Source of the DNA: Ramazzottius varieornatus
Taxonomy: Eukaryota; Tardigrada; Eutardigrada; Parachela; Ramazzottiidae
Direction: 5' to 3'
Assembly: GCA_001949185.1 (NCBI GenBank)
Contig: BDGG01000004.1
Location: 3,045,267 to 3,109,266 of the forward strand
DNA: 64,000 nucleotides
The notes beneath the pieces are model-generated. The model saw nothing but the letters and a program-made list of their open reading frames with translations, was not told where the DNA came from and made no database searches. Position 1 is the first letter of the stretch. Every line of letters starts with the position of its first letter. A program made the translations under genes and the position numbers. Positions 24,301-37,711 of this stretch are shown in pieces.

Positions 24301-27026
24301 GCTGATGCGAACAGGAACAAGCTGCGCTGTCACTTTGACATCTCGGCTCACGTTTACAGTGCGGTCTCTGTCCCGCTTGTCCAGTTATGCTGGCGTTAAG
24401 AAATGGACACAGACCAGTACGCGGTCGGAATCGACAGGTCAAACAAGCGTAACGGATTCCGGGGTGGCTTTTCTTATCCCTCCCGTATTAATCTTTGTCA
24501 AATATCACTTCCCAAGCTCGAAACAACTGTGACTTCCATACAGGGACAACTCCAGCCAGGCTGAGCTAGCATAAAAAATTAATTACAGGCTCAGTGAGGA
24601 AACCATTACACCGAGGGCGCCGTTTTCATTGGAAAATCATTAGCTGAGCCAGTAATACTTTTTGCCCCTTTTCTTTATGCGCTAATTATTGTGGCTTTTC
24701 CCTCGTAGGCCATTAGTTCCACATCAGTCGGCAAACGCAGCTGACACCTCGCAATGGTTGTTGACTCTTCGGACAGGACCATTAGGTGTGGATTTTGGGA
24801 AGGAAAGCCGGATAAGCGGGAGAATCCATTAAGGAAGCGGTTGCGCGGGTTGAATGAATTAGTTTGATGGTCAGTGGCGACAAAAATCTTCCCGCCTGTC
24901 AATCAAGTAAATTCCAGCTGCTGGATTTTGTGATCCTGGAAAATTACCGATAAGGTGGATAGATAAGTGTTCACTAGTTCCAATCGACCATACACAAGGT
25001 CTTTTTCCCAACAAAAGCATATGGCACCACTCGACTTTTACATATTTTATTCTTGTAAAGTAGCACCTGACTGCTTGACAATCGATTTCCTCTTGATCTT
25101 CTGTGACAACTAATTAGCATACAATGCCCAAATTCCAGATTTTCATCAGCCTGAATATGTTCTCGAGTTTCAGACCAGATTCCGAATTCAGTTAATATTT
25201 TTCTTTGTTCTGAACACTGATCAGCTGAACTTGGGAAAAATCGAATTTTTTCCCAAGGGCATCAGCAAGGTCTGCCCCCTTTTCCACCACGGTATTTATT
25301 TGGGAGGACGGCAAACAGTCTCTAGATGCCTGATATTTCAAGTGGTGTAGTTGTCCTTGTTGCTGGTTGGAAAGGTTTGCCACTGCAAACAATGCTCATC
25401 CCGAGACTTTTTGCCAGCCTCCTATTTACGTTTGAGATATTCGTGATACCACGTATATTGTATCATGATAGGTTTCATAGTGGGTGACGCGATGCAAAAT
25501 TCGGGAAAAAAAGATTGGCGGCTTCGTAATCGAGGCGACCTGCCACAAAGCCGTTACTTTGGGTGGTTTGGTTCCGCATGAAATGGCCATCTATAAATTC
25601 AATCAAAAGTGAGAGATGCCAGTAATGTGAGTATTGTTCTACCGCGCCATTGTAATTTGAGGAGTGATTTCGGCTCTTCTGATGGTCTTGCAATTCCCGT
25701 CAGACACGCCCAGCCCCCTTTACGGATATCTCAGCCTTCAGCGCTATCAATTTGGCTCCCTCAGACTTCTGAAATACTATATCGGACACCGGCTATACTC
25801 TGGTTCAGCCAACATGGACTCTGTCAATTAGAGAAAAATAACATTTTGGTGGCAAGAACAATAACATCTGTTGACTTTCCAATTGAGTTTACATCTGGTT
25901 TTGCAGACGCGCCTAGCTGGGCTTCTGTGACAGCCTTTCTTCTGGAGTACGTCTTCTGCACCGCAATGTATCTTTAGTTGGACAAAGTTATTGGACGAAG
26001 AAGAGATACTTGAGAAAGTTTCTGGCCGTGTCGACTAACCAGGCGCACTCTGGACATTGTTAATTGGACTTTCGATTGAAAGTTGAAGGGGGCATTTGAT
26101 CGAAACAATAAACACCTGCCATTCCGAGGCCACTTGAGGAACCTCACGCCTACATACTCAGTATGGATGCAGCCTTCCGCTGGACATATCCGAATACTCC
26201 GCTGCGGGCAATAATTGTATATTATTCGGACTGTAAAATTCTGCAGGCAGACGTCCCTGCGGGTGGCCGCAAACACCAACGAAATTTAAATCCAATCTTG
26301 AACCAGAAGGAATAGCCCATTGTTAAAATAAACACCGGGAAATGAAAAGCCGCGAAGGCTTGGGTACGAGGAACAGGAGAAACCGGCTGTGCACATGAGG
26401 ACCAGAATAATACTCTCAATGTGGAAGCTGTGAAGCGTGGGCATACGGTCAAGTAAAACATGACCGAGTCATCGAGCCTCTCTCAGAAACATGTGTTTTT
26501 TAAATATTTGAACAGTTTACAAATTCAAATAACAACATTGATCAATGGGAAGTGAAAGAGCCGGTCCAGCAGGAAATCAATAGCCAAAGTTAACCTAATT
26601 TTACGCTCAAACATAATAACACTATTGACAGAAAATAGAACCTATATTCTGCACAATAGGCTCTTGCCACGTCTAACAGACAAATTAAAGAATATTGCAA
26701 AGAAGATGTGAGATAGAGTTTTCGAAGCGAGGACCTCTCGAATTTTTAATGAATTGTCTTGCTTTTCTTTTCTTGGACAAACTCGTTCAAGTGGCAAAGA
26801 CAGCTATCCTTCCATCTTGATCGCAATGAAAGGGGAATAATAAATAGTGTGAAACAGATATGCTGTCAGAGCTAGTGAAAACATGCTCGACTTGAACCTT
26901 CGATCCGTCGATAACTTATTTTCTTTTTATTGTCTTCATGACCTACTTGAGAGGCAGTCTCGGTTGAAAAGGTGACAGAAGAACTTGATAGAGCCCCTCG
27001 TACTTCATTTGAATAAATTGATGAGG

Positions 27027-27059
27027 AGCAGTCGCAGTCGCAGTCGCAGTCACAGTCGC
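27027..27059. repeat. Hexamer microsatellite (CAGTCG)
   Basis: Five tandem or near-tandem copies of CAGTCG, with one CACAGTCG interruption. One minus frame reads it as Asp-Cys repeats, but no gene supports that frame. Confidence 0.9.
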
Positions 27060-28741
27060 GCAAACAAGCCTCGCATGCTGGTGAGAACAAACATGTCGCT
27101 GAATTTAAAGATCGTGCAGAGCGTCATAAACACTTGGCTTCCATGGAAAAGGCAATTCAGAACATATGGACCGCTTCCTAAATGACATCACCTAATCAAC
27201 TGGGTTCCCACGTAAATACGCCCATACGCCCAAACTGGAAACAGCGGTCGCTCACTCTCCACTAGTCTCCAGGATATGCAAATGCTATCACGAATATCCT
27301 TAAGAAATTGATTGCACGCTACCCTGTTGTGAGTGACTGAATCAAAATTCGATACTGTACGAGGTATCACTATTCATTTGCCTGAAGCAAAATATTGGAT
27401 TTTGGGAAAGACGTGTTTGTGATCAATAGAATCGCCATTCGCATCATGAGCATGGTCAAGCGCTACACAAGGAAGAGATGGATGCTGGAGGCATCTGCGT
27501 GTTCACCCATGGTCCAGCATTGATTTTGTGTTCACACCTGTATGCATTGATTTCTGCTTTCATAATAGTTTGTAACAGAGGAAGGAAAGGATCGATCGAA
27601 TGATGAAGGAGACACGCACATTCTTTTGTATGGAAACGCCCCGAAAGAGTGGTTTCTTTCTGCCTGGCATTTGTCCAGAATACTGACCGGTGGCAGCTCA
27701 AAAGGGACTTGCATCGATGGATGGAAGAGTTGCTGGTTAATCTCAATCGCATTGTATGACACCGCAAAGGCAACATTGGACGTTGATAAGTGCTTTCATT
27801 ATTGAAGTGTGCGCGTGTTGGCTAATGGTTCCTTCATTGTCTTGCCCACAGGTCGCTAGACAATTCTTCATTTGCTCTGGAAGAGATGCAAACAAACAAG
27901 GTATCCATCTGGTCATTGCCGTGATATTCATATGCGACTCTGAAAGACGAATTCCGTGAAAAAGATGAGTACAGTTCATTAAAGTTCATTGCAGACTGCG
28001 CCGCCGAAGAGAGGCACAGTGGGCAGTTCCGCGTGGGAACGGTCAAGATTGTCTTCGGTCTGCAACCGCTGAGATAAAGTTTCGGAAAGCAAAACAAACG
28101 CGTAAAATTGAACGCGCCGAATAATTAACTGAGAGAAAAGTCAAGCTGGTTCAAGAATTGATCTTGTCGCGCTCTGTTGGATCAATTATCATAGTATTCT
28201 GGTCAGTTCAGGCAGAAGACATGGCCTTTCAAGCAGAGCAGGTGCTGGTCGCATACCATTGTCTGCTGGTGTCGAAGACATACAAGTTACCATAAGAACA
28301 CAGCGGGATCCTGCTCTGTTTACAGTCGGCACCGTCACCGACGATTTTCCACATGACACAGAACAATAAAAGCATCGGCTGAACGAGACATTCCCAATGA
28401 AAGATGGCTGCATGCCACAGGAAATAACATTAGCCAGCAGTGGACAAACCATCAATTACGACTGCTTCTCGAATTGATTGGTATTAATTTTCGCTTACAG
28501 CTGGTCCCATTCTTCCTGCAGTATCCGGACATTCTCGGCCTTTTTCATGGTCCAAACAAGATATTAATCGGCTTAACAGAGACGTTGTACTCGAATTCTA
28601 ATTAATTTGACAGCAATGGGCAGCTGCTGAGAAGCTATAGACACGGTTAGACTTTTTGGTCCGATACGTTTTCCCGGAAGCAAGCTGGCACTTCAGGGTT
28701 CCGTCAGGCTCTCTGTGAATGCAACCCTATCAGCCCAGACT

Positions 28742-28868
28742 TCCAACAAGACCAGCTTGCAATCTCGGGAAGACTGTTATCTCAAGTGGCGCAGTAGCCG
28801 TTGTTATTGGCTGGAAAGGTGCGCCCTTAGAGATAGAGATCATCGCGAGGTTGTTTGCCGTCTTCCCA
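28742..28868. repeat. MITE-like palindrome, copy 4
   Basis: Core TCTCAAGTGGCGCAG, inner spacer TTGTTATTGGCTGGAA, and partner GTGCGCCCTTAGAGATAGAG. The outer arms (GACCAGCTTGCAAT and GTTTGCCGTCTTCC) are more diverged than in other copies. Confidence 0.7.
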
Positions 28869-30181
28869 ATTGCAACTATAGTTTTCCAGAGACACGCAGG
28901 TTTTTGGTATGCGTAAAGGGCGAGATGCTGAAGCGAGGTCGCTTCTTCGATGTCTGTAGCTCACTGGTCTGGCTGGACCATCCCTCGAAATTTGAATTTT
29001 AATCGTTGGCGGAACGGCTTTCTGGCGACGTTTAACAACTTCGAATTCCGCGGAGACGACGATCGATGGCGAAAAGGCTTATCCGGGAGATGCATAAAGC
29101 CGGCGCATAACTGATATCCCGCAGCGTGCTCGAAGAATATTGAATATTATAGACGCTTGACCACACAGAAGAAAATAACCTATTAGTACCGGAAGATTAT
29201 ACCGTGTCCGGCATCCAAGGGCGGTTTAATGGTACACATCGGTCAAGGTATCTGTCCAACCCGTAATCATCTTATAGGTCTTGGAGACATACTTTCGCTG
29301 GTTAAATTGTTGTCTTCAAAACGTTAAATGTACCACCTCGCGAGAATTTTACGAGGACAAGTCTACAATTGGTCGTTCTGCTCACCGGGAAGCTACTTCC
29401 GGATCGGTGATACTCTGTGTTATTGGTGCGTACGACCTTTCTTTCCCACAAACTCGTCAAGTCGGATAGCTTTACAGAGACAACGAAGAAGTCAAGCTGA
29501 AGGTTATTCAATAAAGGCAACGATGCAGCGCTGATTTTCTGTTGTAAGTTGTAACCGTACCGCCAAGAAAACCGGCGCGCTAGTCGGCGAAGGTGCATAG
29601 CGAGGCTGATAACGAAAAAATACCTGTCGATGGTATCGCTAGCAGACAAATTATATCTGAAAATGGGCATAGTTAAATTTTCCCGATATCTCGGATCTAT
29701 AAGAGGGACGTGCCAAGACTTGTCGCGAAAGTGAAAATGATAAGCCGACGGAAGAGACAATGAAAATTTCAACCCATACCTCATTCATCACTGTCGTATT
29801 TTAACACACACATACCGCAAACAAAGGAAACCTAGACCTGCCGAGAGCGGCGCGCTTGCTAGACAAATCATCACTGCACTTTACCCAAAAAAGCCATCTC
29901 TGAAGCTACCATATTCCACAACATAGATCGCAGAACTGGAAACCTCATCAGACATCAAATTCGAAATTTACGCGTTGTGCTGTTGGGCACCTTCATCCTA
30001 CTAGGCTAAAAATCGATCTGTAACAGCACAGACAATGCCAGGCAAATCCAAAGTGAAGAAATATTTAGATATAAACAATGAAACAAAATATCACAGATTA
30101 AATGCAGATGAAGACTGAAAAACTCAGAGTAATACATGTGGTTCCACCGGAAAAACTTCGAAAACTTCAGGCGCCAAAAGC

Positions 30182-32606
30182 TTAGCTCGTTCCATTCACA
30201 TGACTGTGGCCATTCTGAATTAGCGGTAATTCTGGTTTCGGTCCAGGTAGCCATGACTGCTTCCATATGATGACGTTCTTCAGCCACGTTTCTTCCGCTT
30301 CGGACATCTTAAGGATCACCGAAACAGCTTTCAGCATCTGCAAACGCTAAAACAGAAATATTAGTCGATAAAACTCACTATTCACTTCGTTAGTCGGTTG
30401 TCATGATTTCACAAGAGAGAGTCTTACTTCATCTCCAGTTCCGCTCACGAACTTCAACAGGACGTTCTTCATGTACTCATGGCCAGCACCGTCTACCGGC
30501 GATTCATCCGCTTTACTATTCTTCTCCACCAGTTCCGCCAACTGATTTTCCAGGCTGGCTATCTGGCGATCCCGCTCTCGAAGTTTCGTCTCCGTATCTT
30601 TGGCCGTTCGCCTCCGGAAGATGGCCATGGCACCCTCCTTGCTCTGCACTTCCTCTCGCAAGGTACTAATCTGGTTTCTCAGTTCAGCCACAGTTACCTC
30701 GGACGCTGTAACCAACTCGCTCTTCTCTTGTAGTTCTTCATTCGCCAACGAAAGTGATACTTCCTTTTGCGACATCTCTGAACGCAAACTTTCCAAGAGC
30801 CCTTCGTGCTTTTGTGATGTCTGTTTCGTTTGTTCTTCGATCTCTCTACGTTCGACCATTATCCTTTCCGCACTCGCTTTCAGCTTTTCCTCAAGGTCTA
30901 AGATGTGTTTGGATATCTCTACATTCTTTGCTGAAGCTGCTCTTTCCAACTTCAGCTCTGATTCTAGCTTTTCAACTTCGCTTCGGAGATCTTTTATGAG
31001 GTCTTGTCCGGAGCTAACTTCCTCGCCGAGTTTCCTGGCTTCGTCCAATGCTTTCTCTTTCAACAATTTCTCTTTCTGCAAATCAGCGAGGAACTTGTCA
31101 ATCTGGTTCTCCAGGATGGCCATTGTAGACTTTAACGAGGAGTTTTCCTCTCGAACACGGTCGAGCTCCTTCTGGTAGTCGGCCGCCGCCGCAGTGGAGA
31201 TGCCGAGCTTGGCTTCCAAATCGGTTACCTTCTTTGCAGAATTCTGAACGAGCGATGACTTTTCTTTTAGTCTTTGTACCGCCTGGTCATGTGCAATCTA
31301 AACAAACGAGGTAAGACCTATTTATTCTCATGATATCTGCGACTCGTCACACCAGAAGGACCATCTTACCTTCCATGAATCTTTCTCCAGCTTTACGCTC
31401 TCACACTGTCGTTGTAATTCGCTCAGTTTGAACGTTGCTTCTCCCAGTTTCTCTTCATTGACTCGATTCTGAGACGAAACCAGAGACAAAATAAGATCGT
31501 ACAATAATATAGTGGAAAGATACGGTTACTCCTTATATCCTCTGTACATTACGGTTCGCTGTTCGACAATCGAGCTTACCGCAGCGGTAGCATCTTTGAG
31601 TCGTTCTAGCTCAGCGCGAAAGGTCGACCGTTCAGTTTCTTGGGACAACAGGTCAGTCTTACTTTTCCGCAGCTCTTGGTTCTTAGCCTCCAACTGCAAA
31701 ACCAAGAATGAAACCATTGGAATTTTTTATAGGGACGTTTCGTATATGCGAAGCAATAGGCAAGTAGGCGTTACTTTGTATGAAACATTGACTCGTCACA
31801 AGGAAGATCTTTACGACACTACTCCAGCTTGTAGCTTACCTCTGCAGTAATCTTAGCTATCCTCTCCTCGAAGACACGGTGATCGCAGACAGGAACAACA
31901 ACCTGTGTCACAGAACCTCCGACGCTGGAGCTACTTCGCACCGGGGCAGGTGAGAGCAAAGGACCCGAAGTGACAGTGATGGGCTCATCAACCAGTGAAA
32001 CGCTATTCATCTCGGCCTGTGAGTTCCCAGAAGGTAATAGAACGTGATCAGCAACCTCCGCAGGCTTGTTCTCGCTTATCTTTGGGGGAGCCGAGAAGTC
32101 CACGGTGTCATTCTGTACAGCAAGCCAGTCTTCCGAAAAGCTACCGGAAACGTCACCCAGCGATGCTTTCCCATTCTCGTGCAGTTCGAAAACATCCAGC
32201 GATGGCTTACCCGGAGTGTCGAACTGTTCGATTCTGTTGCGGTCAGGATATTTGGGCTGGACACTCACTTCTTCGAGCGTAAGGTCGAACGGTACAGCAT
32301 CTTCCTCCTGCGATGATGACGCAGCGGGCTGGATAAGCTCATCTTGGAAAACTGGTGTGGTGATGATAGTCCGAGAAGCAGCGGATTCCGACTGAATGCT
32401 TTCGCGGGATGTACCTAATGCAGAAGGCTTGCTACCGCTGTGACGCAGACCTGCAACGATAAAAGTCACAAAATAGACACGTCGCCATATATAATGCATG
32501 AATGATAGCGTGCCGTACTAGATAAGGAGCCTAGTCCACCAGGACTGGCAAGGGTGCTCAAGTCAGATCCCACATCCTCAATCTTCTTCTTGAGATTCTT
32601 GAACAT
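30182..32606 (-). CDS. GOLGA1: Golgin-97-like GRIP-domain golgin
   Basis: Trans-Golgi tethering protein recruited to the membrane by Arl1 through its C-terminal GRIP domain. Exons in coding order: 32606-32519, 32450-31840, 31693-31580, 31468-31370, 31297-30428, 30337-30182 (TAA), giving 645 residues in phase. The first residues MFKNLKKKIEDVG resemble the golgin-97 start (MFxxLKKKI). A disordered acidic/serine-rich stretch follows, then a long coiled coil (about residues 230-570). The GRIP domain reads EYMKNVLLKFVSGTGDE, MLKAVSVILKMSEAEE and WKQSWLPG. LKAVSV followed by a SEAEE-type acidic stretch is closest to golgin-97 among GRIP golgins. It is somewhat shorter than the vertebrate protein (about 770). 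It is divergently placed with DENND1. Confidence 0.88.
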
Positions 32607-33486
32607 CTTAGAGGCTCAAGTCGAGCGGAAACGCAGACTCAAAGACTCCTTTCAGCGTCAACTACGATATCGACATGCTGATTTGGCCCATAGAGAACAC
32701 GTAACGTGGTCAGTTCCTACTGCACGACTAGAACAGTGAGACGTGGTAGCAAACAGATCTTGATGTCCTGCCGGATTTCAGGTCACGATACAGGTCCGAA
32801 GAAGCTGAATCAAACACAGGAGTTACGACACAAGAATACTTCCGAATCGCGAAGCAGGAATCAGCCCTGGATCGGAGCAAGCGCCAAGCGGAAACGGAAA
32901 CGTAAACAGGAAGTTTTCAAAACTATTACATTCGAAAAATTGCGAATTTGATGGACAAGTCAACGTGTTGGGGGCCACTTGATTTACACATCTTTGATTG
33001 GATCGAGAAGCCACAAAACATAAGACTCACTTCCGTTTGCTTCGCGCAGTTCGTATATGTAGCCCTTCGCTTGTTTCAGTTTCCTGTTATCTCCTAGGAT
33101 GCCATCTCATCCTCATCCCTCGCGACTGTATCAGAGCTGGACTTCGTTGTGTTCGCCGCACTATTCAGGAATCTGGAGTCGGATTGCGCACGACTGTGTA
33201 GTCTCGCGAGTTGCGTTTCAGAGATGCTGAAGTGATCGACCTGAAGGCGGACGAGACTTACAGCTACAAGATGATTATGAACTCTTACTGTTAGGGAAAT
33301 CTACGTCGCGGTTCGCTGGAGTAATCTGATGACCGGACCTTAGTGAGATGGGCAGTTGATAACCGCGTTATCAATAGATATCGCTTGGACGATCCTGCAG
33401 TGCACAATGGGATCGCGGATAAGGTACCTGCAGTGGGCACACGTTCGTACTTCGCGAAGTTTACGTAGCCCGTAACGTCTTTTCAG
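32607..33486. other. Intergenic region between golgin-97 and DENND1 (divergent)
   Basis: This 0.9 kb must contain both promoters and probably the first DENND1 exon, which I could not identify. Short frames on both strands have no motif. Confidence 0.4.
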
Positions 33487-36400
33487 GTCCCATCCCGACC
33501 GCCTCTTCAAACTATTCGCGCAAGTGGTTGCACCGGAAAACGATATTGAAGGTAAAATGAATTGGACAATAGGAAATGTAGCCTCTTTCGGACGGAAACG
33601 GAGGGTTTGGTATACTTTAACATTATGTTTTAACATTATGTATGCATCGTCCTATATGATTCGACATGTCAATTGTCGGTTTGCTACATTTCAGCCTGGA
33701 TTCTGCAGAAATTCCCTGATGAATTCGACGAGCAGGTACCAGATGCGCGCTCTACCGTTCTTCCGTACAATCGTTGCACGTGGTCATATATTGCAGGATT
33801 CTCTGAAGAATGTGCCCGTCTTCTGCTTTCCGACATTGAATTCCTCATATGGAACAGTCCGGCATTTCTGCTTCGTCCTGACGGATATCGAGGGCAAGTT
33901 CACGTTCGGCTTTTGCCGATTCAGTGGCGATGGAAAGACATGTCTTTGCATCCTGAGGTATGTTTAATTATAGGAGATATTGGAGAAACGTGGAACATTT
34001 CTTCTTCGTTGTAGTTATTTTCCATGGCACGATCTCTTCTACAAGATGTTGAACTACATCGTGGATCTCATGACCAAGAACCCAAGTGACGATTTGCTGG
34101 GCTTCCTTCAGGCAGCCTATCGTTATCCGGTCCCACGAGGCGGCGAAGAGCTTCATGTGATACATAAGTTCCAAAAGGTTGAGTTCCGAGAGTGGGTCCC
34201 TGACGCGAAACGCCTACCCAGCATTCCAGAAAATCGTGTGATAACTGAATACTTCAATGCACTCGATGTCAACAACATGACCACCGTCTTTGCAAGGTGA
34301 GAGTAACACGGTGAGTTCCGCATTCCGGAAGAGCACTTTATCTGACTGCTTGCTGACGGCATTGCATTATTCGTTTGTTTCTTTTCTGTAGTTTGCTGAA
34401 TGAGAGGCGAATAATCTTCACGTCGAAGAAGCTCGGGAAACTTACCGGCTGTGTTATGGCAGCTAATGTGCTGCTTTATCCGATGCAATGGTACGAGCAC
34501 TTGCCGAAGTTTCAGTTGCTGTTACTACCACGTATTCTGGTTCTTATTTCGGTAGGCAACATATTTTCGTACCTGTTCTTCCCAAGAAGCTTATCGACTA
34601 TGTGACGTAAGTCTTGATACTTCTTTGCGACCTACTTCATTTCCGGACTTCGGGTCTACCTGTTTTTCTGCCGTAGTGCGCCGATGCCGTTCATGATCGG
34701 GATTCCTGACGACATGATGCCGGTGAGTATACAAAGTTCCTCAAAGTTGTATTTTTGATGCAACGTATTGATCACTTTTTGTTTTGGGTCTGTCAGGCGG
34801 TTCGTGGCATGGATCTGGGGGAGGTCGTCATCGTGGACGTCGATCAGAATACTGTGCAAACGCCCTTTGACGACGTCAGGGCATTACCGTCGAATGTGGT
34901 ATGTACGGTACTTCAATGATCAGACTTCCATTTGGTCTTAGTCAAATGAAGCCGTTTACTGAAGATCTACTGTGAATCCAGGTGGGGACAATCAAGTCTG
35001 GGGCTGGGAAAATGTTTGGTGACGGAGTAGCACGCACTTTCATGAGAGCACTGGTTGTTCTTATTGGAGGGTACCGGTTCGGCTTGAGGTGTGAGGGTTC
35101 TACGATCATGGATCTTGAAGTTAGTAGGAAGCCAACAATATGTTTCCCTCTTACAGCTTGACGCCTGGACAGAAGATAAGCTTTAGTATGGAGAAGTTTA
35201 TCCGAAGTAGACCTCCTTATCTCCAGGAAGTGCTAGCGCAGCTGACTGAGCAGCAGATCTTTCGACAGGTTCGTTAATGGTTGGAATCTACTTATGAAGA
35301 CCCCACATAGAAAGTGTTTTTTTATTATAGTTCATAGAAGAACGATTGGCTCTACTAAACGAAGGTGAAGGTTTCTCCGACGAGTTCGAGCAGGAAGTGT
35401 CATTGCTCATCGACCACGAAAGCGGAACAAGCAAAGATGTTTCCGTTGCGGATCAGTATTACAGATGGCGCTCGGTAAACTCCTTAATATATGACTCCAT
35501 CAGAGTAAATACTATAGTTAATCGGTGTGCTTACTGCATTATAATGATATTATGCTTACAGAAAGGAGAATTCTTCCTTCGAAACGTGACGAACAAGGTA
35601 TCCTTCTAGGTTACCTTTCCAGTCTTCCCTTCGCGACAACCATTTCTTCCTGGGTTCTTACAGGTGAAGGATCGTGGAAAAGAAGCAGTGAAGGGTATAC
35701 GAACGAAAATTGGTAGTTCAGTGAGTTAAATCATCTTACGATTCCTTAGTCGACCGTTACAGTTGATTTTTCAAACCCGTACACTTGCACTGTCGATAAG
35801 TTCTCTGGTGATACAGGATTTGGGTAGCACTCGTGATCGAGTTGGCGGATCCGAACCGGAAATCTTTCGCGCATCAAGTCCAGTTCCTCGCCGAATACAT
35901 TCCGTCATGCTTCCCGGAAAAAGCATGAAAGATTCAAATAAGAGTCTTTCGCGACAGCCCACGCTGGACAGGTGGGCAAACGCACGTCTTAGAATTCATT
36001 TTAGCGTGGCTGCGTCCTGATACAATATTGCTTTTTCGATATTCTAAGGAGGCCTAGCGATGCGATCGAAATGAAAATAGATCCTTCTCCGCTTCAGACC
36101 TCTCACAGCCAAGTCGAGCCCAGACCTTCCATCGCGCCCGTAAGCGCATTCGAGTTCGAACTTTATCAACTCCTTACTTTGGTCGATTGCCAGTTTGTAC
36201 TGTTTTCTTGCAGCAGAAGACATCTCCTGATAGCCCCGCGTTGATAAGCTTCGAGGAGCCACCACTTGACACGAATGACTCTATGCTTGAGTTTGAGCCG
36301 ACTGTCACCGAAAATCCCTCTCGGCAAGAATTTGCCAGAGCCCTGAATTCCCTGTATGCAGCACGCCCAGCAGGTGTTGGAGTACCCTGGGCAGCTGGAA

Positions 36401-36663
36401 CGGTGAACACAATGCAACCACAGTGGCGCTCTCCATACTTCACAAGCCAGCCATTGAGGCCAAGTTTGTCTTCTCCGGCGGACTGGGGTGTCCGTTCTCG
36501 GCAGGTGCTACCATTGGCAGCAGCTCGACCTCCCGGGATTTCCGCAGCGACCTCGATATTCGACACTTCGTCAGCGGAAACAGCTTCAAAATCTGGTCTC
36601 GGGCCGGCTCATCTCGGAAGTGCCTACGAGAAAGGACATGTCTGGGAGAGTTTTGAGCCTTGA
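33487..36663 (+). CDS. DENND1A: DENN domain protein 1 (connecdenn), Rab35 exchange factor; first exon missing
   Basis: Family role: GDP-GTP exchange factor for Rab35 in clathrin and endosomal traffic. Exons supported by splice sites: 33487-33551, 33695-33735, 33797-33957, 34015-34296, 34392-34490, 34556-34606, 34677-34722, 34797-34898, 34982-35088, 35157-35268, 35331-35474, about 35562-35597, about 35665-35715, then further exons to the TGA at about 36663. uDENN contains FCFVLTDIEGKFTFGFCRFS. The central domain has LPSIPENRVITEYFNALDVN, NNMTTVFA, LLNERRIIFTSKKLGKLTG and FVPVLPKKLIDYVTAPMPF. dDENN has QFIEERLALLNEGEGFSDEF. The tail is Ser/Pro-rich. A terminal start exon upstream of 33487 is expected. 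The A/B/C paralogue is not decidable. Confidence 0.9.
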
Positions 36664-37711
36664 ACGCTGTCTTCGGTTTTCCTGACTCTTTTCTGTCTTT
36701 CAGCTGATTTAGCATGGTGATATGTGTATATCGGTGTTACCGGTCTCCTGTCTTTTAGCAAGATTCAAGGCGGTACTGAATTGGATTTTGTCGTTTTAAT
36801 GCGGAAGAATCAGCTGTGATAATGGAGCGACTTAAGTTCAAACAAGGGCTGAAACCAATGATATTCCGTTGTACTAGTCTGATGGCGACATTCCGCCCGG
36901 AGCTGCCAGGAACCCCTAACGAGACTGACGAAGTGCTTTAGGCCCGTTCGAAACTTCTGGGTAAATTGCTCGTAGGACGAGATCGTGATAGGTACTCGTT
37001 GCTCAGTACTCATCAGGAGCCTAAGAAAGGAAGAACCAATGATAACTTCTTCTGCAGAATCTGCACTCTCTATGATCGATTAAAAAAACGGCCGGCCACC
37101 GAATATATCGGATTTTCAGTGGTACAAGTACCGTTCTTACGTGAACGGTCTATCCTGGCGTTTTGCAGCCAATGCCTCACCGTAGAAAATAAAAACCGCT
37201 CTCTGCATTGACCACAAAACACCCAGGCTGTGCCGCGATAGGATCCACATTGGTGCGCTATTTGATCGAACCGAAAGCGATATTTGACGTTGCTGGCTGG
37301 ATGCGCGGTTAAGCTGACTTTATCCGCGCATGCACGCGCGGTAAAATGTCTTGCTTCGCGGGTACATGCGCGGATCAAATGCTTGTTCCGCGCTGCTGTG
37401 TAAAATCATCCGTCCACCACTGCGCGCATCCATGCACGGTAGAACTAATTTTCCGCGCATGGGAGCGTAGCTACTTTTGTACTTTCATTCTTTGTTTGAT
37501 CATCCACCGTTGAACTGTCCTTCTCCTGTTACAAATCGCGGTCTCGTCATAGCCCCATAGGAAACTCGGGCGAGGTGGTCGTGATCACTGATCGAAGTGG
37601 ATCTGCGGAGGCTCAACGCCAGACTGTTGGATATGGCCATATGGATCGACTCACCTGCTGAATTGTACACCATCCGTACGGAGTTTGTTGTATTTGTCTT
37701 GTTGTAGAAGC
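36664..37711. other. Intergenic region, DENND1 to DCAF4
   Basis: No gene is seen. The part at about 37290-37475 is unusually rich in CG and GCGC, with repeated CGCGCATG-like words. It is followed by the presumed DCAF4 promoter. Confidence 0.5.
37311..37475. repeat. CpG-dense tract with recurring CGCGCATG words
   Basis: Words such as CCGCGCATGCACGCGCGG, GGTACATGCGCGGATC, TGCGCGCATCCATGCACGG and CCGCGCATGGG recur at about 30-60 bp spacing. The flanks are ordinary. It may be a degenerate tandem repeat or a regulatory tract; no coding frame is involved. Confidence 0.6.

Larger units (their letters stand above)
17475..30181. other. Large gene-poor region
   Basis: No conserved gene, RNA gene or coding transposon is recognised over about 12.7 kb. 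The longest open frames (24020-24532 plus, 170 codons; 29302-29784 minus, 160 codons) are about what chance would produce here, and they lack motifs or splice-linked partners. It holds two MITE-like elements, one hexamer repeat and several AT-rich blocks with TAATTA/TTAAT-type sites. It may be intergenic regulatory DNA or part of a long intron of a gene not visible here. Confidence 0.5.

Noticed and set aside
24020-24532. 170-codon plus-strand open frame (and an overlapping 134-codon minus frame at 23831-24235)
   Set aside because: No domain, biased composition or splice-linked continuation; length is within chance for the amount of sequence scanned.
26872-27090. Asp-Cys repeat protein on the minus strand
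   Set aside because: Simply the translation of the CAGTCG microsatellite; no surrounding coding evidence.
29302-29784. 160-codon minus-strand open frame
   Set aside because: No recognisable motif or signal, Arg-rich random-looking composition, isolated in the gene-poor block.
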